Source of the DNA: Actinospica robiniae DSM 44927
Lineage (GTDB): Bacteria; Actinomycetota; Actinomycetes; Streptomycetales; Catenulisporaceae
Reading direction: 5' to 3'
NCBI RefSeq assembly: GCF_000504285.1
Contig: NZ_KI632511.1
Span: 3,221,372-3,285,371 of the forward strand
DNA: 64,000 bases
Part shown: positions 16,931 through 26,767 of the stretch, piece by piece
Position numbering within the stretch: the stretch's first letter is position 1
Layout of the letters: each line of letters starts with the position of its first letter
Program-made: the position numbers and the translations under genes
Notes under the pieces: model-generated
The model's database searches: none
What the model saw: only the letters and a program-made list of their open reading frames with translations
What the model was told of the DNA's origin: nothing

Positions 16931-19672
16931 ATGTCCCCACGCTCGGCCGACGTACGGCACTCCAGTTCCCGTTTCGCCGCCACCGTCTGGCCGGAGGGCT
17001 TCCGCGCATATCAAAGCGAGACGCTGGCCCAGGTCGATGCGGTGTTCGCGGCGGGACGGTCACGTTGCTGGGCCGTGCTGCCGCCGGGCGCGGGTAAGAC
17101 GCTCGTAGGCTTGGAGTCGGCGCGGCGGCTGGGACGCCGGATCGTGGTGTTGGTTCCGAACACGGCGATCCAGGGCCAGTGGGTGCGCACCTGGCAGCGG
17201 TTCGCGGCGTCGGATCAGGATCCTGCCAACGGCACCGTCCCCCTGCTGGAGGTGGGGACGGAGCGCGACCTGCGGCATCCCGTGACGGTGCTGACCTATC
17301 AGTCGCTCGCGGTCTTCGATGACGAGCACGGCGGTCGCGGGGTGAAATCGACCGGGCCGCTGCTGGAGCAACTGCACGAGAACGGCCGCGCGCTGGTCGC
17401 CGCGATGCACTCCGTCGGGCCGCTGACGATCGTGCTCGACGAATGCCATCACCTGCTGGAGGTCTGGGGCCGGCTGGTCGTCGAGCTGTTGGACGAACTC
17501 GACGACGCGGCAGTGCTTGGTCTGACCGCGACGCCGCCGGAGACACTCACTCACACCCAGGCGCAGCTGGTGGAACGGCTTTTCGGAGCACCGCTGCGCG
17601 GCGCGAGCCTGCCCGCCGTCGTGCGGCAGGGCTATCTGGCCCCCTTCGCCGAGCTGGCGTTCCTGACCCCGCCCACGCCGGTCGAGGCCGACTACATCCG
17701 GGGGCAGGCCGAGCGTTTCGTCGAGTTTCGCAGTGGCCTGATGGATCCGGAGTTCGCCTCGACCGGGTTCCTGGCGTGGTGCGACACACGGTTCATCGAG
17801 CGGGCCGCGGCGACCGGCGGCGAGGTGGCGGTCGAAGCCGGAACCGTGCCGTGGAGCCGTCTCGAGCAGCAGGAGCCGGCCCTCGCCGCGGCCGCGCTGC
17901 GTATGCACCACGTCGGTCTGCTCTCGCTGCCGCCCGGATCGCGCGTGCGCGAGGAACATCGGCGCGAGCCGTCCGCGGAGGACTGGGTGACGCTGCTCGA
18001 CGACTACGTCGGCAACTGCCTGAGCCGTTCCGCGGATCCGCAGGACGCCGCAGCGGTGGCCGCGATTCGGGCCGCGCTGCCGTCGATCGGGTACCGGCTC
18101 ACGACCAACGGCGTGCGTGCGGCGTCTTCGCCGGTAGATCGCGTGCTCGCTCGCAGCGACGCCAAGACCCACAGCACTATCGAGATCCTCGCCGTGGAAG
18201 CGGGCGAGCTCGGCCCAGCTCTCAGAGCCCTGATTCTTTGCGACTTCGAGTCCGCTACGGCCACGGTCTCCGCCAGCCTTGCGGACGTGCTCAAGCCGGA
18301 GACGGGCGGGGCCGTGCACGTGCTACGCCAGCTCGTCGAGGACGAACGCACGGCGGACCTCGCACCGATTCTGGTGACCGGCCGTACGGTCGCGGCCGCA
18401 CCGGAGACCGCTGCCGCGTTCGCTCGGTGGGCGCATGAGCAAGATTCGGCGCTGGCCCTCGACGTCGAGCTCCGGGACGGTCTCGCGCATCTGCGCGGGG
18501 CCTGGAGTTCGCGCACCTGGGTCGCGTTGGCGACGAGGTTCTTCGAGGCCGGCCACACCCGCGTGCTGGTGGGGACGCGCGCGCTGCTGGGCGAAGGCTG
18601 GGATGCGCACGGCGTGAACGTGGTCGTCGATCTGACCACCGCGACCACGACCGGGTCGGTAGTGCAGATGCGCGGACGGGGCCTGCGGCTGGATCCTTCG
18701 TGGCCGGAGAAGGTCACGAACAACTGGACGGTCGTGTGCGTGGCAGAGGGCCATCCGAAGGGCGCCGCGGACTGGCACCGGTTCGTCCGCAAGCACGAGG
18801 GCCATCTGGCGGTCAGGGCCGCGGGTGAGATCGTCTCCGGGATCGGCCACGTGGACCCGGCTTTCTCGCCGTACGGACCGCCGGAATCAGCAGTCTTCGA
18901 CGCCTCCAACGTCGCGATGCTGCTGCGGGCCGGACAACGCGTCGATACGCGGCGCGACTGGTCGATCGGCGAGCCGTACACCGATGAACTGGTCCACACG
19001 ATCCGGGTGACGGCACGCCGCGCGCCGTTGCGAACGACGACCGGCGAGACGATTCCTGTCCGCCGCGCGCTTCCGGGCCCGAGCGGCGCCGCTCTGAGCG
19101 GGCGAAGCCGGATGCTGCTGTGGCTTACGCCCGGACGCGCGGCCCGGCTGCTGGCTGAGGCTGCGGGCGAGCCGCCGATCGCGTCGCTCGGCGGTGCCGT
19201 CGCGGATGCGCTGAAGCAGTGCGGCATCTCGCCCGTCGGGGCCGAGGCGCTGGACGCGGTGGTCGAGCCGAGCGGGACCTACCGGCTGCAGCTGAGCGGC
19301 GTGGATCCGGCCACGTCGCTGGCGTTCGTCCAGGCGCTGGACGAACTGGCCGGCCCGATCGCCGAGCCGCGGTGGCTGATGCCGCGCTACCACCTGGCCA
19401 GTCTGCCCGCGGCGGGCCGGGAGCGCCGAGCCGTCGTGCGCGCCTGGCTGCTCGGCTCGGCGCCGGGCAACGCAGTGGTCTACCACGCCGTGCCGGCGGT
19501 GTTCGCCCGCAGCGCGCGGCGGGTCGAGGCTTTCACGGCGGCCTGGAACCGGCACATCTGCGCCGGCCGCCCGGTCGCCGCGTCCTCGCCGGAGGGCGAG
19601 GGCATCCTCGTCACCCACCGCGGCGCGAGCCCGCTCGAGGCGACCACAGCGTTGCGGGTCGCCTGGAGCTGA
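16931..19672 (+). CDS. Superfamily 2 DEAD/DEAH-type helicase
   Basis: 913 residues. Helicase motifs are Q-like FRAYQSETLAQVD, Walker A PPGAGKT (about residue 54), Walker B VLDECHHL (about 170), motif III GLTATPPE, motif V VLVGTRALLGEGWD, and motif VI QMRGRGLRLDP (about 582). About 220 residues separate the motif III region from the second RecA core, and the C-terminal 300 residues have no motif I can name. The ATG at 16931 lies after the upstream hairpin; an in-frame GTG at 16862 would sit in that hairpin. Proteins of this size are found alone in actinobacteria and may act in DNA repair or phage defence. The neighbours give no support for either, so the role is unknown. Confidence 0.88.
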   Translation: MSPRSADVRHSSSRFAATVWPEGFRAYQSETLAQVDAVFAAGRSRCWAVLPPGAGKTLVGLESARRLGRRIVVLVPNTAIQGQWVRTWQRFAASDQDPANGTVPLLEVGTERDLRHPVTVLTYQSLAVFDDEHGGRGVKSTGPLLEQLHENGRALVAAMHSVGPLTIVLDECHHLLEVWGRLVVELLDELDDAAVLGLTATPPETLTHTQAQLVERLFGAPLRGASLPAVVRQGYLAPFAELAFLTPPTPVEADYIRGQAERFVEFRSGLMDPEFASTGFLAWCDTRFIERAAATGGEVAVEAGTVPWSRLEQQEPALAAAALRMHHVGLLSLPPGSRVREEHRREPSAEDWVTLLDDYVGNCLSRSADPQDAAAVAAIRAALPSIGYRLTTNGVRAASSPVDRVLARSDAKTHSTIEILAVEAGELGPALRALILCDFESATATVSASLADVLKPETGGAVHVLRQLVEDERTADLAPILVTGRTVAAAPETAAAFARWAHEQDSALALDVELRDGLAHLRGAWSSRTWVALATRFFEAGHTRVLVGTRALLGEGWDAHGVNVVVDLTTATTTGSVVQMRGRGLRLDPSWPEKVTNNWTVVCVAEGHPKGAADWHRFVRKHEGHLAVRAAGEIVSGIGHVDPAFSPYGPPESAVFDASNVAMLLRAGQRVDTRRDWSIGEPYTDELVHTIRVTARRAPLRTTTGETIPVRRALPGPSGAALSGRSRMLLWLTPGRAARLLAEAAGEPPIASLGGAVADALKQCGISPVGAEALDAVVEPSGTYRLQLSGVDPATSLAFVQALDELAGPIAEPRWLMPRYHLASLPAAGRERRAVVRAWLLGSAPGNAVVYHAVPAVFARSARRVEAFTAAWNRHICAGRPVAASSPEGEGILVTHRGASPLEATTALRVAWS

Positions 19673-19688
19673 GCGCGAGCAAGTACTG

Positions 19689-20573
19689 CTATCCCTTGAC
19701 TGCTCCGGTGAGTCCGCCGACGATGCGCTTCTGGAAGATGGAGAAGAAGATCAGGGCGGGGAGCATGGCGAGGGAGGTGAACGCGAGGACTTTCGCGGTG
19801 TCGGTGGAGTACTGGGAGGAGAACTGCTGGACTCCGAGCGGGAGGGTGAAGTTGCGCTGGGAGTTGATCACGTAGAGCGGTAGGACGTAGTTGTTCCAGC
19901 TGCCGATGAACGCGAGGATCCCGGTGGTGACCACCCCGGGCAGCGAGAGCGGCAGGACCATGCGGGCGAAGAACCCGAGGCGGCTGGCGCCGTCGAGCGC
20001 GGCGGCCTCCTCGATCTCCTTGGGGATCGCGCGCAGGAACGGCACCAGGATGATCACCGTGGTCGGCAGGCCGAACGCGATCTGCGGGATGATGATCCCG
20101 AACAGGTTGTCGATCAGCCCGAGATCCTTGATCACGATGTAGAGCGGGGTGATCGCGATCACGAGGGGGAACATCAGGCCCGCGGCGAACAGCGAGTACA
20201 TCGCGCCCTTGAGCTTGAAGTCGTAACGCGCGATCACGAACGAGACCATCAGCCCGAGGGCCACGATCCCCACCGAGCTGACCAAGGCCACCACAGTGGA
20301 GTTAGCGAACTCGCCCCAGAACGTGGAGGACTTCAGGATCCCGGTGTAGTTCGACAGGACCCAGGGGTGGGGCAGTCCGGCGGGGCTGGTGGTGATCTGG
20401 GAGTTGGTACGGAACCCGCCCAGGACGAGGTAGAGCACCGGGGCGATACACACCGCGATGAAGATCAGCGCGATGAAGTAGGTGACCGGGTTGCCCCACT
20501 GCTCCTTCTGGCGGCGCCGGTCCCGGTTGCGTCCGGCCGGGGTCCAGACCCGGGTACTGGAGGCGGCGGCCAT
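19689..20573 (-). CDS. Carbohydrate ABC importer permease (MalG/CUT1 type), second system
   Basis: 294 residues beginning MAAASSTRVWTP, with six predicted helices (first one YFIALIFIAVCIAPVLYLVL). The EAA-loop is EEAAALDGASRLGFFARMVLPL and the C-terminus is FFSIFQKRIVGGLTGAVKG, all typical of MalG-type CUT1 permeases. The ATG at 20573 overlaps the preceding gene's stop as TGATG. It is the last gene of the binding protein-MalF-MalG set at 19.7-22.9 kb, which lacks its own ATPase. Confidence 0.94.
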   Translation of the reverse strand: MAAASSTRVWTPAGRNRDRRRQKEQWGNPVTYFIALIFIAVCIAPVLYLVLGGFRTNSQITTSPAGLPHPWVLSNYTGILKSSTFWGEFANSTVVALVSSVGIVALGLMVSFVIARYDFKLKGAMYSLFAAGLMFPLVIAITPLYIVIKDLGLIDNLFGIIIPQIAFGLPTTVIILVPFLRAIPKEIEEAAALDGASRLGFFARMVLPLSLPGVVTTGILAFIGSWNNYVLPLYVINSQRNFTLPLGVQQFSSQYSTDTAKVLAFTSLAMLPALIFFSIFQKRIVGGLTGAVKG

Positions 20574-21595
20574 CACACGGTCCCTTCGGTAACGGCCCCG
20601 CGCAGGTCGCGGCGTAGCACGAAACGCTGGTAGATCAGGGCGACCACGAGCGAGATCAGGAACATCACCACGGCCACGGCCGAGCCGTACCCGTAGTTGC
20701 CCGCGTCGCGGCCCTGGGCGACCATGTAGATCGCCATGGTCGAGGTCCCGGCGGTACCCGAGACGTACTGGCCCCAGATGATGTAGACCAGGTCGAACAG
20801 CTGGAGCGAACCGATGATCGAGAGGAACGCCCAGATCCGGATCGTGGGCCCGAGCAGCGGCACCGTGATACGCCGCTGCATCTGCCAGAACGAGGCCCCG
20901 TCGATCGCGGCGGCCTCGTAGATCTCGTCCGGGATCGACTGCAGCCCGGCGAGCATCAGGATCACCGCGAACCCGATGTACTTCCACGAGATGATCGCCA
21001 TCAGCGTCCACAGCGCCAGGTTCGGATCCGCGAGCCAGTCCGACTGCAGCGCGCCGAGCCCGATGTGCCCGAGCAGGTCGTTCATCGCGCCGTTGGCCTG
21101 GAGCATGAGCGACCAGCCGGTCCCGACGATGACCTCGGAGATGACGTAGGGCACGAAGATGAGCACCCGGATCAGCCCGCGCCCGCGCATCTTCTGGTTC
21201 AACAACAGCGCCATGATGATCGCGAGCGGGCCCTGGATCACCAGGGAGAGCACCACGATCAGCAGGTTGTGCCACAGCACCTGCTGGAACGCCGGGTCGG
21301 TGAAGATGAGCTTGTAGTTGTTCAGGCCCACCCAGTCGGTGGCCGGACCGTACCCGTGCCACCGGTAGAAGCCGTAGTACGCGGCGACGGCGACCGGGAA
21401 GATCACGAACGCGAGGAACATGATGATCGCCGGCCCGGACAGCAGGGTGATCTCCAACCGCATCCGGGCACGCCCGCGGCGGCGCGCGGCCGCTCGCGGC
21501 GGAGCCGGAGACGCGGTCACACCCGCGCCCCCGGCCCCGAACGTGCCCTGCGACTGGCTCCCACTCACGGTGTCAGTACCCAGGGACTCACTCAT
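20573..21595 (-). CDS. Carbohydrate ABC importer permease (MalF/CUT1 type), second system
   Basis: 340 residues with a flexible Gly/Ala/Pro/Arg-rich N-terminal tail of about 45 residues and then six helices. The EAA-loop is EAAAIDGASFWQMQRRITVPLL. It pairs with the MalG-type protein downstream and takes substrate from the lipoprotein encoded 11 bases upstream. The start ATG at 21595 follows closely on the binding-protein stop, so the three genes are one operon. Confidence 0.94.
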   Translation of the reverse strand: MSESLGTDTVSGSQSQGTFGAGGAGVTASPAPPRAAARRRGRARMRLEITLLSGPAIIMFLAFVIFPVAVAAYYGFYRWHGYGPATDWVGLNNYKLIFTDPAFQQVLWHNLLIVVLSLVIQGPLAIIMALLLNQKMRGRGLIRVLIFVPYVISEVIVGTGWSLMLQANGAMNDLLGHIGLGALQSDWLADPNLALWTLMAIISWKYIGFAVILMLAGLQSIPDEIYEAAAIDGASFWQMQRRITVPLLGPTIRIWAFLSIIGSLQLFDLVYIIWGQYVSGTAGTSTMAIYMVAQGRDAGNYGYGSAVAVVMFLISLVVALIYQRFVLRRDLRGAVTEGTV

Positions 21596-21606
21596 AATCT
21601 AACTAC

Positions 21607-22905
21607 TCAGCCCTTCGCGGCAGCAGCGTTGGTCTGCGAGACGATGTCGGCAGCGCTGCCCTTGCCCGCCATCATGTTCACCACCGCGGTGTTCAGGGCG
21701 TTACCCACGTTCTGGCCGTACTCCGTGTCGAGGAACTGTATGGAGTAGGCGGCCTTGTTGAACGCGTTCATCGAGGAGATGTTGAACGAGTCCGTCACGA
21801 CCGACTGAGCGGCCGCGTTGACCGGGATCGAGTCGTACGCCTTGGCGTAGAGCTCCTGCTGGTCCTTGGTCTCGAGGAACTCGAGGAACTGGAAGGCCTC
21901 CTTGGGCGCGTTCTTGGACACCGAGTATCCGTCGCTACCGCCCATGATCGCGCTCGGGTCGCCCTGGCCGCCCGGAACCGCGGGGAACGGGAACCAGCCG
22001 AGGTCCGGCAGCTGCTTCTGGTCCGGGGTGAGGCTGGCGATCACTCCGGGGTCCCAGTTGCCCATGAGCTCCATGCCCGCCTTGTGGTTGGCGACCATGC
22101 CGGCCGAGGAGCCGGCGCCCTGCTGCGCCGAGGTGGTGAGGAAGCCGTTCTGGAAGGGGCTGACCTTCAGGAACGCGGCCAGGTCGTCACCGGCCTTGGT
22201 CCAGCACGGGTCGGTGAACTGCAGCGATTTGGCGGTGCTGGCCAGAGTGGCCTGGCTGCACTCGCGCAGCGCGAAGTTGTAGTACCAGTGCGCCGCGGGC
22301 CACGCGTCCTTGGCACCGACCGCGATCGGCGCGACGTTGATCTTCTTCAGCAGCGCGACGTCGGCCTCGAGCTCGGGAATGGTCGTCGGCGGCGCGGCGA
22401 TGCCGGCCTGCTGGAACAGGTCCTTGCTGTAGTAGAAACCCTCGGGCTGGGTGTCGAAGGGCATCGCGTAGACCTGGCCGTCGATCGTGTTGCCGGCCAG
22501 CGCGGCAGCGCCCGCGTTCGCCTTGTCGGTGGCCGTGAGCGGGAGCGCCTGGATCTCGTTCGCGTCGACCATCGCCTGCATCTTGCCGCCGCCGCGCTGC
22601 AGGAAGAGGTCCGGCGCGGAGTTCGAGTTGAGCGCGGTCTGCAGCTTGCCGTCCAGATCCTCGTTCTGCACCGTCTGGATCTTGATCGTCACGTTCGGGT
22701 GCAGCTTGTGGTACGCGGCCGCGGCGTTCGTGAAGAAGGCGACGCCCGGTCCGGTCGACGCGTTCTCCCACAGCGTCAAGGTGACCGCGCCGTCCGCCGA
22801 ACCGCCGCCGCCGCCACCGCTGCTGCCGCCGGCGCAGCCGCTGGCAGCCAGTGCGATGCCCAAGCCGAAGGCCACGGCCGTCGCGCCGCGTGCTTTCCTC
22901 GTCAT
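21607..22905 (-). CDS. Sugar-binding lipoprotein of ABC importer, second system
   Basis: 432 residues. The N-terminus MTRKARGATAVAFGLGIALA leads to a lipobox-type cysteine in AASGCAGG, followed by a Gly/Ser linker, so the mature protein is tethered to the outer face of the membrane. The family 1 fold is seen in VTLTLWENAST, the Asp/Asn-rich QTALNSNSAPDLFLQ, the hinge VYAMPFDTQPEGFYYSKDLF, and AIMGGSDGYSVSKNAPKEAF. First gene of its operon. The LacI-type palindrome at 23002-23021 lies about 97 bases upstream and probably controls it together with the divergent regulator. The adjacent intracellular GH3 suggests a beta-linked oligosaccharide ligand such as cello- or xylo-oligosaccharides (inference). 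Confidence 0.94.
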   Translation of the reverse strand: MTRKARGATAVAFGLGIALAASGCAGGSSGGGGGGSADGAVTLTLWENASTGPGVAFFTNAAAAYHKLHPNVTIKIQTVQNEDLDGKLQTALNSNSAPDLFLQRGGGKMQAMVDANEIQALPLTATDKANAGAAALAGNTIDGQVYAMPFDTQPEGFYYSKDLFQQAGIAAPPTTIPELEADVALLKKINVAPIAVGAKDAWPAAHWYYNFALRECSQATLASTAKSLQFTDPCWTKAGDDLAAFLKVSPFQNGFLTTSAQQGAGSSAGMVANHKAGMELMGNWDPGVIASLTPDQKQLPDLGWFPFPAVPGGQGDPSAIMGGSDGYSVSKNAPKEAFQFLEFLETKDQQELYAKAYDSIPVNAAAQSVVTDSFNISSMNAFNKAAYSIQFLDTEYGQNVGNALNTAVVNMMAGKGSAADIVSQTNAAAAKG

Positions 22906-23001
22906 CGTGGAAACTCCCTGATCTTATCGTCATGGTCGCACCTGGACCCCGAGGGCACTGGGGGCTGGCGATGAGTTTGCGCGTGAGTTTCCAGACTTGT
23001 C

Positions 23002-23021
23002 AATCGTTGTCGATAACGATT
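23002..23021. promoter_or_regulatory. LacI-type operator between importer operon and regulator
   Basis: AATCGTTGTCGATAACGATT is a 20-bp palindrome with one mismatched pair around a TCGA centre. It resembles the CGTTATCGATAACG class of operators of LacI-family sugar repressors. It lies 20 bases before the regulator's GTG and 97 bases before the binding-protein start. Confidence 0.75.
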
Positions 23022-23041
23022 TCTAACGCTAGGGTGACGCC

Positions 23042-24061
23042 GTGCATCAGCCCAGAGCCCGAGCCACCATCCGCGACGTCGCCGAACACGCCGGCGTCTC
23101 GGTCGCCACCGTGTCCAAGGTCATCAACCAGCGCTACGGCGTGGCCGCGGACACCACGGCACGCGTGCAAGCCGTCATCAGCGAGCTCGGATACGAGGCG
23201 AGCCTGGTCGCGCAGAGCCTGCGCAACCACCGCACCAACGTGATCGGCATCCTGGTCGCCGACCTGGAGCCGTTCAGCACCGAGCTGCTCAAGGGCGCGG
23301 CGGACGCGATCCGGGGCAGCGGCTTCGAGCTGGTGGTCTACAGCGCGGGCGGGGGCACCAGCGACATGGTGGGCTGGGAACGCCGCTACCTCTCGCGCCT
23401 GAGCGGCACGCTGGTGGACGGCGCCGTACTGGTCACGCCCACGGTGGTGGAGGTGCAGCAGGGCGCGCCGGTGGTCGCGGTCGATCCGCACACCGGCCCC
23501 TCGGACTTCCCGACCGTGGACGCGGACAGTCTGCGCGGCGCGCGGGTGGCGACGGAATACCTGCTCGGCCTCGGGCACCGGCGGATCGCGCTGCTGGCCG
23601 GCCGCGAGGACCTGCAGTCCGCGAAGCTGCGCGAGCAGGGCTACCGCGAGGCGCTCGACGTGGCGGGCGTGCCCTTCGTCGACTCGCTGGTGCGCATCGG
23701 CGGGTACGACGCGGAGCTGGCCACCTCCGCGGCCCGGGAACTGCTCGACAGTCCGGAGCGGCCGAGCGCGGTGTTCGCGGCCAACGACATCACCGCGATC
23801 GCCACGATCGCGGTCGCCCAGGAGCTCGGTCTGCGGGTGCCCGAGGACCTGTCGGTGGTCGGCTTCGACAACATCCCCGAGTCGGCGCTGTGCAACCCGC
23901 CGCTGACCACGGTCAACCAGCCCATCCGCACCATGGGCCACCGCGCGGTGGAGATGCTGATCCGGCTCATTCGCGAGCAGCCGGTGGAGCTGACCCATCT
24001 CACCCTGGACACGGAGCTGGTGGTGCGCGGCTCGACCGCGCCGCCCGCGTCCGCACCCTGA
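23042..24061 (+). CDS. LacI-family transcriptional repressor, second system
   Basis: 339 residues with helix-turn-helix IRDVAEHAGVSVATVSKVIN, hinge ELGYEASLVAQSLRNHRTN, and a sugar-binding effector domain closing with LSVVGFDNIPESALCNPPLT. The start is GTG 23042 with AGGGTG 5 bases upstream. It is divergent from the importer operon and directly upstream of the GH3 gene, and the only clear operator is in the shared intergenic space. It probably represses the importer and itself, and perhaps GH3 by read-through, and is released by an imported oligosaccharide or its product. Confidence 0.94.
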   Translation: MHQPRARATIRDVAEHAGVSVATVSKVINQRYGVAADTTARVQAVISELGYEASLVAQSLRNHRTNVIGILVADLEPFSTELLKGAADAIRGSGFELVVYSAGGGTSDMVGWERRYLSRLSGTLVDGAVLVTPTVVEVQQGAPVVAVDPHTGPSDFPTVDADSLRGARVATEYLLGLGHRRIALLAGREDLQSAKLREQGYREALDVAGVPFVDSLVRIGGYDAELATSAARELLDSPERPSAVFAANDITAIATIAVAQELGLRVPEDLSVVGFDNIPESALCNPPLTTVNQPIRTMGHRAVEMLIRLIREQPVELTHLTLDTELVVRGSTAPPASAP

Positions 24062-24224
24062 ACCCGATGACGGGCCGGGGCAGCGCCGCCCCGGCCGGCC
24101 CGACTTCGCAGTACTCGGATATTCGGCGCCCCGCCGCCCTGTTCGCCGACGCCCGCCCCGCCGGGGCCGACCGGCACCACCTCCCAGACGGGAAGCCACG
24201 TCTCCCGATTAAGGACGGCCGCAC

Positions 24225-26645
24225 ATGGCTATAGAGAACTCCACGCCCGCCGAGCTCTGGCGCGACGCGGCCGCCCCGTCCGCCGAACGCGTCAAAGACC
24301 TGATCTCGCGCATGACAGTGCGCCAGAAGGTGGCGCAGCTCTACGGGATCTGGGTCGGCGCCGACGCCTCGGGCCAGGTCGCGCCGTTCCAGCACTCCAA
24401 CGACCTGCCCGCCGCGGACTGGTCGCAGGTGCGGCGCGACGGCGTCGGGCAGCTGACCCGCCCGTTCGGCACCGCGCCGGTGGATCCGGTGGCCGGGGCG
24501 CGCGCGATAGCCAACACCCAGCGGGAGCTGGCCGAGGCGGGCCAGGGCATACCGGCGCTCGTGCACGAGGAGTGCCTGACCGGCCTCGGCGCCTGGCAGG
24601 CCGCGATCTACCCGTCGCCGCTGTGCTGGGGCGCGAGCTTCGATCCGGAGCTGGTGCGCCAGGTCGGCGAGCAGATCGGCACGACCATGCGTCGCCTCGG
24701 CGTGCACCAGGGCCTCGCGCCGGTGCTGGACGTCGCGCGGGACCTGCGCTGGGGCCGGGTCGAGGAGACCATCGCGGAAGACCCGTACCTCGTAGGAACG
24801 CTCGGCTCGGAATACGTCCGGGGCCTCGAGTCCACCGGAATCGTCGCGACGCTCAAGCACTTCGCCGGCTACAGCGCCTCGCGGGCGGGACGCAACCTCG
24901 CCCCCGTATCGATCGGGCCGCGCGAACTGGCAGACGTGATCCTGCCGCCGTTCGAGATGGCGCTGCACGCCGGGGCCCGCTCGGTGATGAACTCCTACGC
25001 GGACAACGACGGAGTGCCGGTCGCCGGCGACCCGACGCTGCTGACGGACCTGCTGCGCGAGACGTACGGCTTCGACGGCACGGTCGTGTCGGACTACTTC
25101 GCGGTGGTCTTCCTCCACCGCCTGCACCGCACCGCCGGCTCGAAGGGGCAGGCCGCCACGCAGGCCCTGGCCGCGGGCATCGACGTCGAACTGCCGACCG
25201 TGGACTGCTTCGGCGCGCCGCTGATCGAGGCGCTCGAATCCGGCGAGGCGGACATGGCGCTGGTCGATCGGGCGCTGGAGCGGGTGCTGATCCAGAAGTG
25301 CGAGCTCGGACTGCTCGACGCAGACTGGTCGCCCGAGCCCGCCATCCTCGGCGAAGCCGACCAGCGACTCGACAACGACGAGACCCGCGCGCTGGCCGGC
25401 CGTCTGGCGAGGCGCGCGATCGTGTTGCTGCGCAACGAGAACGGCGCGCTGCCGCTGGCTCCCGGCAAGCGGCTGGCGGTCGTCGGGCCGCGCGCGCACG
25501 TCGCCGACGCCGTCTTCGGCTGCTACTCCTTCCCCCGGCACATCCTCGTGCACCACCCGGACGTCGCGATCGGCGTCGAGACCCGCACGGTTCTCGAGGC
25601 GCTGCAAGCCGATCCGGCCGGGTATCAGATCTCGTATGCACAGGGCTGCCCGGTCCCGGACGCCGAGGGCTCCATCCGGCTGCGGGCCGAGCGCGCGATG
25701 GCCGAGGGCGCGGCACCCGAAGACCTCGGGGACGAAGAAGTGCTGCGGGAGCTGGGCGATCGGCAGATCGCCGAGGCGGTCGCGGCGGCCCGCGAGGCCG
25801 AGGTGTGCGTCACCGTGCTCGGCGACGTCTCGGGCCTGTTCGGCAACGGCACCTCGGGAGAGGGCTGCGACACCTCCGACCTGCGCCTGCCCGGGCGGCA
25901 GGGCGAGCTGCTCGAAGCGCTGCTGGAGACCGGAACGCCGGTCGTCCTGGTGCTGCTGGTGGGCCGCCCGTACGAGCTCTCCCGCTACGCCGACCGGCTC
26001 GCGGCCGTGGTCTGCGGCTTCCTGCCCGGCGAGGAGGGCGCGAACGCGCTGGCCGACGTGCTCTCCGGGCGCGTCGATCCGGCCGGCCGGCTGCCGGTGG
26101 GCTTCCCGGCCGAGGGCGCGAACCAGCCTTCGACCTACCTCGCCGCGACCCTCGCCCAGCGCAGCGACGTCAGCACGGTCGACCCGACGCCGCTCTACCC
26201 CTTCGGCCACGGCCTGTCCTACAACCCGGCGGCGTGGACGGACATCGCGCTGACGGCGGGCGAGGGCTGGCCGACCGGCGGCACGCTCCGGCTCGCCGTG
26301 ACGCTGCGCAACGACGGCGCGTCGGCCACCAGCGAAGTGGTCCAGGTCTACCTGCACGACCCGCAGGCCGAAGTGGCGCGCCCGCTCCAGCAGCTGATCG
26401 CCGCCCCGCGCGTCGACCTCGAGCCGGGCACGACCCGCACGGTGCTGATCGACCTGCCGGCCGACGCGACCTCGTACACCGGCCGGGCCGGCCGCCGCAT
26501 CGTCGAGCCGGGCGAGGTGGAGCTGTGGGTCGGCGCCTCCAGCCGCGACATCCGCGCCCGCCTCGGCGCGACCCTGACCGGCCCGCGCCGCGAGGTCGGG
26601 TTCGACCGCGCGTTCCAGCCGACAGTGAGCATCACCGAGGGCTGA
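24225..26645 (+). CDS. Glycoside hydrolase family 3 (beta-glucosidase/xylosidase type), intracellular
   Basis: 806 residues without a signal peptide. The GH3 N-domain includes PALVHEECLTGLG, the substrate-binding KHFAGYSASRAGRN, and the nucleophile aspartate in GTVVSDYF (about residue 289). The GH3 C-domain follows, with VLGDVSGLFGNGTSGEG and LLVGRPYELSRYADRL, and a fibronectin-III-like end with LYPFGHGLSY and VQVYLHDPQAEVARP. The ATG at 24225 has AAGGACGG about 9 bases upstream. It would hydrolyse oligosaccharides brought in by the adjacent importer. Motifs do not separate beta-glucosidase from beta-xylosidase/arabinosidase. The 163 bp between the regulator and this gene contains no second clear operator. 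Confidence 0.93.
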   Translation: MAIENSTPAELWRDAAAPSAERVKDLISRMTVRQKVAQLYGIWVGADASGQVAPFQHSNDLPAADWSQVRRDGVGQLTRPFGTAPVDPVAGARAIANTQRELAEAGQGIPALVHEECLTGLGAWQAAIYPSPLCWGASFDPELVRQVGEQIGTTMRRLGVHQGLAPVLDVARDLRWGRVEETIAEDPYLVGTLGSEYVRGLESTGIVATLKHFAGYSASRAGRNLAPVSIGPRELADVILPPFEMALHAGARSVMNSYADNDGVPVAGDPTLLTDLLRETYGFDGTVVSDYFAVVFLHRLHRTAGSKGQAATQALAAGIDVELPTVDCFGAPLIEALESGEADMALVDRALERVLIQKCELGLLDADWSPEPAILGEADQRLDNDETRALAGRLARRAIVLLRNENGALPLAPGKRLAVVGPRAHVADAVFGCYSFPRHILVHHPDVAIGVETRTVLEALQADPAGYQISYAQGCPVPDAEGSIRLRAERAMAEGAAPEDLGDEEVLRELGDRQIAEAVAAAREAEVCVTVLGDVSGLFGNGTSGEGCDTSDLRLPGRQGELLEALLETGTPVVLVLLVGRPYELSRYADRLAAVVCGFLPGEEGANALADVLSGRVDPAGRLPVGFPAEGANQPSTYLAATLAQRSDVSTVDPTPLYPFGHGLSYNPAAWTDIALTAGEGWPTGGTLRLAVTLRNDGASATSEVVQVYLHDPQAEVARPLQQLIAAPRVDLEPGTTRTVLIDLPADATSYTGRAGRRIVEPGEVELWVGASSRDIRARLGATLTGPRREVGFDRAFQPTVSITEG

Positions 26646-26655
26646 GCTCGAACGC

Positions 26656-26691
26656 CCCCGGATCCCGCTGACCTGTTCGCGGGATCCGGGG
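26656..26691 (+). terminator. Terminator after the GH3 gene
   Basis: CCCCGGATCCCGC (26656-26668) pairs with GCGGGATCCGGGG (26679-26691), a 13-bp perfect stem with a 10-base loop, 10 bases past the stop codon. Confidence 0.7.
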
Positions 26692-26767
26692 ACGTCACCC
26701 GCGCCGGGCCCGACACGCAGCGAGGCGGTGCCGGGCCGAAGCGGACGGACCGGGCGAAAATGATCCC

